From Bryum argenteum (lineage: Eukaryota > Streptophyta > Bryopsida > Bryales > Bryaceae): a DNA stretch of 64,000 nucleotides. The position numbers were made by a program, and so were the translations under genes. Below, piece after piece: positions 59,649 to 64,000 of the stretch. Every line of letters begins with the position of its first letter. The first letter of the stretch is position 1. The DNA lies in NCBI GenBank assembly GCA_037043015.1, contig CM073323.1, positions 13,203,758 to 13,267,757 on the forward strand, given 5' to 3'. The notes under the pieces were generated by a model. It had not been told where the DNA came from. It saw nothing but the letters and a program-made list of their open reading frames with translations, and made no database searches.

Positions 59649-60728
59649 TTCATCTACAAAGAGTAGGAATACATCACTGCCTAGGGCTTGGAGGAAACAG
59701 AGGAGGTGATATATTACAGGGCAAATCCACGCACCTACTTTGATGAATCTTTCCGTCTGTGTTTCCGAGGCCGTTCAGTGGCATCCGAGTCACTGTCTCC
59801 AGAGCTCTCATCCCAGCTTCAGATCGATTTCGAACTACGTATCTACAATCTTTACGTGCAGAATCTTCATGCAAAGAAGCATTCGAGACAGCTATGACGG
59901 AGAACTGTTGCTTACAGTGCACTTCTGCTGCTCTGAAGTTTCGAACACAGGCTAGTCTGAGAGCTTGAACGCCCTAGAACCCTAAACCTGAGCAACGTAC
60001 AATGATCCTCATTACGAAAATCGCATCATTCCAACCTACTAGTGAGCAAGGTCGCAAAACCCGAATGAACCAATGACTTGCCTGTGTTTATCACACCAGA
60101 CCCTTAACCCTTATTGTGCCATAGACATGACGGAGCTTGAGATTTTCTGGCATTAAAACCTTAAGCACGAACACACAAATGATTCCGTGACATCTGCTGT
60201 TTACAGAGAGTGAGAAGATGGAGTCGAAACTCAAATGATGACTGCAGGCTAACCCTAATAAGATGCACAAGAAACTGGAGAGATACAATAAGAAAAACCG
60301 TAAATCTAATACAAGTAACGGAGTAATTGGAACTAGAATTGCAGTTTAGACTTGAACGTCAAAATTCAAGCAACATCAACAGCAAATACAATGGAGAAAA
60401 CAGGCTAAACCCCAAGGGGATGGCGGAGGAATGCTAACTTACCGGTGGTGATGGTGCTTGCGCTTGGAAGAGCGACGACGCTTGCAGTGATCCTCACTGC
60501 TCTATGAGCTATCAGAGTCGGAGGAATCATCAGAAGTCGAAGTCGACGAAGCAGAGGCAGACGAAGACGAGCTCGCGCTTCGAGCTCGTCTTCGTCTGCC
60601 TTTGTCATCGGAGCGTGACGCTTGCTTCTACTCCGCTGCCGGGGTTTGCTTTCATCGCGTCGCTTGTGCTTCGAGACGTCGCGTTTCAGCTGCTGCTGCG
60701 ACGACACCACTGACGAAGAAGCCGCCAT
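59649..60728 (-). pseudogene. degraded Arg/Ser-rich (SR-like) nuclear protein gene
   Basis: The ATG at 60728 opens MAASSSVVSSQQQLKRDVSK, then HKRRDESKPRQRSRSKRHAP. Across the hairpin at 60555-60601 the sensible frame shifts: the new frame gives RRRRARSASSSSSASAS, then TSDDSSDSDSS, a TAG, then CKRRRSSKRKHHHHR up to a donor at 60443. A later exon (59815-59739) has WDESSGDSDSDATERPRKH and RRKDSSK and meets a stop just past the next junction (59649-59651). The RS, Ser/Asp and basic-His composition is that of splicing-associated proteins. One frameshift plus one internal stop suggest a pseudogene. Sequencing error, or an unseen intron covering both breaks, are alternatives. Exons between 60440 and 59820 are not placed. 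Confidence 0.5.
60555..60601. repeat. perfect 21-bp palindrome with 5-base loop
   Basis: AGGCAGACGAAGACGAGCTC (with a further G) pairs base for base with its complement after CGCTT. It lies in the putative coding exon of the SR-like gene, exactly where the reading frame changes. Confidence 0.95.
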
Positions 60729-61045
60729 CACTCCAATCACTCGAGTACTCACACTCACCGTCTCCCTCTCTTACAAACGAGCAGCATTCCTGCTTTCTCC
60801 GCCTAACAATACCATGCTGGTGGTTACCCAATACCCGCCCATACCCACCATCAACAAGCTCGGCCGAAAGGTGTGCTCTGCCGCATTATGACAATTGGCA
60901 AAGCTGTTCTATTCACCATCAGACATTTCATGAATCGTACCGACAGTTGCGTGTGCCCACCTTGAGCTTCTCGCATTTCCCGACCCAGTTGTTCCAGTAC
61001 TTGTGGAGATTGATCGTTCGAGCTGCCCGAGACCTCAATCCCCAT

Positions 61046-61195
61046 CTACGTCCTCTTTTTAGTTGTCGCAAGCCTTCTTTTGTAGACTGAGTCACTCGAA
61101 TTGTTTATGTACGTGCTCAGCTCGAAGTGGACTTTAGTGCTGTCTACAGTCAGCAACGCCACCCCGACACCATTCTCGAAGACTCGGTACTTTCT
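61046..61195 (-). other. coding-like fragment, unrecognised
   Basis: After an AG at about 61194 the minus strand reads KYRVFENGVGVALLTVDSTK, then VHFELSTYINNSSDS and VYKRRLATTKKRT before a TAG at 61046-61048. The residue choice looks like real protein, not chance. A second stretch at 61256-61360 (NNIIEEVEENLRWKLYEYEI) may be an earlier exon of the same gene. I cannot name the family. It may be a remnant or the 3' end of a small gene reading leftward. Confidence 0.3.
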
Positions 61196-61523
61196 GACTC
61201 AATACTACTCGCCTTTCAATGCAGAGGAGTGTGAATTTCGTTAAATATCAGATCTTCATCCCCTGTGAAACTTCCAAGAGGTTGTAATTTCATATTCGTA
61301 TAACTTCCACCTCAAATTTTCTTCGACTTCCTCGATTATGTTGTTGACCAGCCCAGTCTTCAGTATGGAGGATATAGTAATTCTTACGGATAGCGAAGAG
61401 ATGGCCTGGGCGACAAGCGCTTGCCTGCATTCAGGCACATATATATAGCTCTTGGTGTTCTACAGAAAAGTTATGTCCTTCAAATGCACCCATGTTCATG
61501 TAAATGGTATAGAATAGTGCAAG

Positions 61524-61725
61524 GCTTTGTAAGAAGAGAAACTCCAACCTATTTAGAGGATGGCGTGATAGAGTGTTTGTTCAACCTATTCTTGGATGTA
61601 TGCCTCGAGGTCATCACAGTAATGGCCAGACTCCTAACCCCTCTTGCGGTGAACACTATGCTAGTTCCTACCTAGCCATTAGTGCCTTAGAGATATCCGA
61701 CATGGTATTTTCCCAAAGGGCTTTG
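61524..61725 (+). mobile_element. relic arm of the 8119-8592 foldback family
   Basis: AGAGAAACTCCAACCTATTT, GGATGGCGTGATAGAGTGTTTG, GTAATGGCCAGACTCC and ACCCCTCTTGCGGTGAACAC with TATGCTAGTT follow the same order as the left arm at 8119-8260. It is diverged and lacks a second arm. A 22-bp direct duplication (CCCCCACTGCCATAGTTGGG) lies just beyond, at about 61748-61791. Confidence 0.55.
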
Positions 61726-61799
61726 AAGTACCCATACAACAGTCCAAGACCCCCACTGCCATAGTTGGGACCCCCACTGCCATAGTTGGGTGGACCATG

Positions 61800-63500
61800 G
61801 CTTTGCACATTTACAAGTTTGCTAATTTTTTGAATTTCATAAGATATTCCTATAATATTAGAAATTTATGATTTTACTTTCATTGAAAGTGTGTGTTACA
61901 ACAGCCAGCCTTTGTATTTCCAAAGAAGTTCATGACAAGTTTAGTACCAATTCCAAATTCCACTCGTAAAATGCTCTAATTTTATACATTCGTTAAATAG
62001 GTTGCAACTATGAAGTTTATTGAAATATGCACTATGCTAATATAAATTAGTCTCTTTGCTCATTTCTAATATAACGATATTATTATACATTGAATTAGAA
62101 TCAAGACACATTATATAGTATTTACTACTTGATATGTGCATATCAAGTAAATACACACCTTAATCTCTTCAATAAGAATGTTCTAATAAATTTGTATGGC
62201 TATAGTATCATGAGTTCTAGAGTGGGTTATGAGGTTATCATGTAACATCAGAGGTTTGCTTATACATTTGTGAAATGGGTCTAGTTTTTTTACAAATTCA
62301 ACACCCAACAATATTTTAGAATTTTACTTTTAAAATAATATTCTTATTTAGATTGACTACTCACGTGGTAATTCATAAAATGCTCTAACTTCTAACAACA
62401 ATGTGTTGCTTCTAGAGGGGTAGGAGATCACACCTCCACTAAAGGTCTCGAGACTCGTTTCTGGGCACACATCCAAGGATAGGTAGAAAGAGCACTCTAC
62501 TTCTAGATGCCTTGAAACACTCTATTCACAGTTTTGGAGTTCTTCTTATTCTTCTTCTTTATGATCCATTGGGATCACCCAACAAAAACAATTGATTTTT
62601 GAACACTAATTAAATTGAAAGCTTATTTGAGTATTATTTAATTATGAAGTTAACTTACTACTTGGAAATAATGAGGCACCATTATTAGAGGCAAATGCAA
62701 AGTGCTTCCTACAATAATTCTTGGTGGACGGAAAATGGTAGAATTAGTAAGATGACATGATAAGATTGTAAGCCATCTAGATCCCTACAAATAAGGCTGG
62801 TAAGAAGTTAATTAACTATTAGTGTGATCAACAATTATTGGTGATGACGTCAACTATTTTCACTGTATTTGCATTGGTTGTTTACATATTGTTGTCATAG
62901 TTTAATCCTTGAACAACCAAATCTCGCCAAAATGAGAAGAAATGAGGGCATGTACGTTACCGATGAGCCTATTTAGGCCATATCTATGTTAAAGAGTTAA
63001 CCCCTATAAAACCTAGGTTGTAAAATTCAGTTGTAAATTCCTCTATAAAACCCTTCAATCATACAGGGGTTAAATGATTATTGTGTAGGTTGTACTAAAT
63101 ATATTTGTTATTTTAATAAGAGCTATTATGTACCGCAATGTTGCCACGCTCATAATTTATATTATTTTTGGGGCCATCAATACTTTGTAATTAATTCAAT
63201 ATCACGAGATCCTTAAACCCGTTTAGAAATCTAATTGTTACATGTAAATCTATAGAAAAACTTGCTTCTAACAAGACCTCGTACGGCTGGATCCAATCGG
63301 TGGTGCTCAAGATTGTGACAACACAAAACAAATTACTTACCTTAAATAATAAATAGTGCATGGATTATATATATCAAACTAGTTAGATAACCCCAATATT
63401 TGTACGTACGATTAAAATACATGATAAAAGTTAGTGTTCATTAACCAAGAAGGCATCAAATACTAAAGACGTATCTGTTTAGATGCCCACACTAAATAAA
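61800..63500. other. AT-rich spacer, no gene seen
   Basis: No gene or terminal repeats were recognised. It includes the region upstream of the ribosomal protein gene; its leader probably starts near 63500-63600. Confidence 0.5.
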
Positions 63501-63740
63501 ACGAAGAGTGCAACAAACCCCCTCTGAAACTTTTGGAGACCGTAAAAGAAAAAGTAATCGAGGAGAAAAAGAAAAAAGCGCGAAAGGTAAGAGTAGGCCT
63601 AATTTCTTTAGGGTTTGCTATGGTATGGCGAGCAGGTCAATTGAGACTCTCTTTTTCGCAGCTGCATCTCCAGCCTTCGCAGTGAGCGCTGCAGGCAGAA
63701 CGTCTTGCACGCCGCCGACGACTTGCGAAAGCTTGTCACC

Positions 63741-63846
63741 ATGAAGGAGAGCGATGCGCAGATGCTGCTTGCTGCCGGGGTGCACCTCGGCACCAAGAAC
63801 TGCGACCACCAGATGGAGCGCTACGTCTGGAAGCGCCGGAACGACG
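63741..63846 (+). CDS. RPSA: 40S ribosomal protein SA (uS2), first coding exon, cut by window end
   Basis: Cytosolic small-subunit protein needed for 40S maturation. The exon reads [20 protein letters not shown], then [16 protein letters not shown], and ends at the donor GACG/GTATAC (63846). VHLGTKNC and [10 protein letters not shown] are the family signature. The remaining exons lie beyond 64000, and none is visible in the 150 bases of intron shown. Most plant homologues have a longer N-terminus (about 15 extra residues before this point). Either this start is correct and the protein is short-ended, or a small exon lies upstream: the ATG at 63625 (MASRS) is cut off by stops unless spliced. 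An AG before CTGCATCTCC (63659) suggests a leader intron. Confidence 0.88.
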
Positions 63847-64000
63847 GTATACAAACTAACGCCAACCAACTCTCGGGCTCCGTTTTTTTGTTGCGCTTAC
63901 TCCTCTCCACCTTGTAACATGCATTGCCTGCTTGGATGCTCGGATCCAGCTAGCAAGGGTGTATTAGGGTTTTGTGTAATTAGGGTTTGGTGATTCGGGC

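Noticed and set aside
60602-61090. 162-aa plus-strand frame
   Set aside because: It runs antisense to the better-supported SR-like exon and has no family resemblance.
1-64000. tRNA, rRNA, LTR-retrotransposon polyprotein or organelle-derived DNA
   Set aside because: I looked for GGTTCGAATCC-type T-arms, reverse transcriptase or integrase motifs and long organellar reading frames and saw none; diverged fragments could still be missed by eye.

Overview
The window is nuclear DNA of a land plant. Every confident gene is split by canonical GT..AG introns, mostly 60-400 bp, and the products are plant-type: a chloroplast starch synthase 4, the rbcL-mRNA PPR factor MRL1, a DUF2358 protein with a plastid-type leader, an LRR receptor kinase and a mitochondrial NDP kinase. 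Compact genes in AT-rich spacer full of small transposons fit a seed-free plant, perhaps a moss, but this is inference and the species is not fixed by anything I can read.

Genes in order: an LRR receptor-like kinase of FEI type (minus, 3.3-6.3 kb); MRL1 (minus, 13.0-17.8 kb); a multi-pass membrane RING E3 ligase of RNFT type (minus, 21.4-24.3 kb); starch synthase 4 (plus, 28.9-37.0 kb); a DUF2358/NTF2-like protein (plus, 38.8-40.7 kb); mitochondrial NDP kinase (minus, 49.5-51.7 kb); a degraded Arg/Ser-rich nuclear protein gene (minus, 59.6-60.7 kb); and the first coding exon of ribosomal protein SA/uS2 (plus, 63.7 kb to the edge). They are ordinary single genes, not an operon. Three (SS4, MRL1 and probably DUF2358) act in the chloroplast.

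The spacers hold the unusual content. At least a dozen small inverted-repeat transposons can be delimited by eye, many with target duplications. Families: (i) three elements ending CCCTTAAAC..GTTTAAGGG and flanked by TTAA on both sides, the piggyBac signature; (ii) elements starting GGTAGA at TTA/TTAA sites; (iii) Harbinger-like elements with TAA, TTA or TCA duplications; (iv) a Stowaway at TA; (v) a CCTAAATTCTG family with a 7-bp duplication; (vi) a long-TIR family present as one full foldback and three relics.

The largest item is a candidate 4.7-kb element at 52.84-57.51 kb. It has matching 22-24-bp ends and two divergent open frames (245 and 211 aa) that I do not recognise. It is the best candidate for something undescribed. 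Coordinates of exons come from reading splice sites by eye; no database search was possible.
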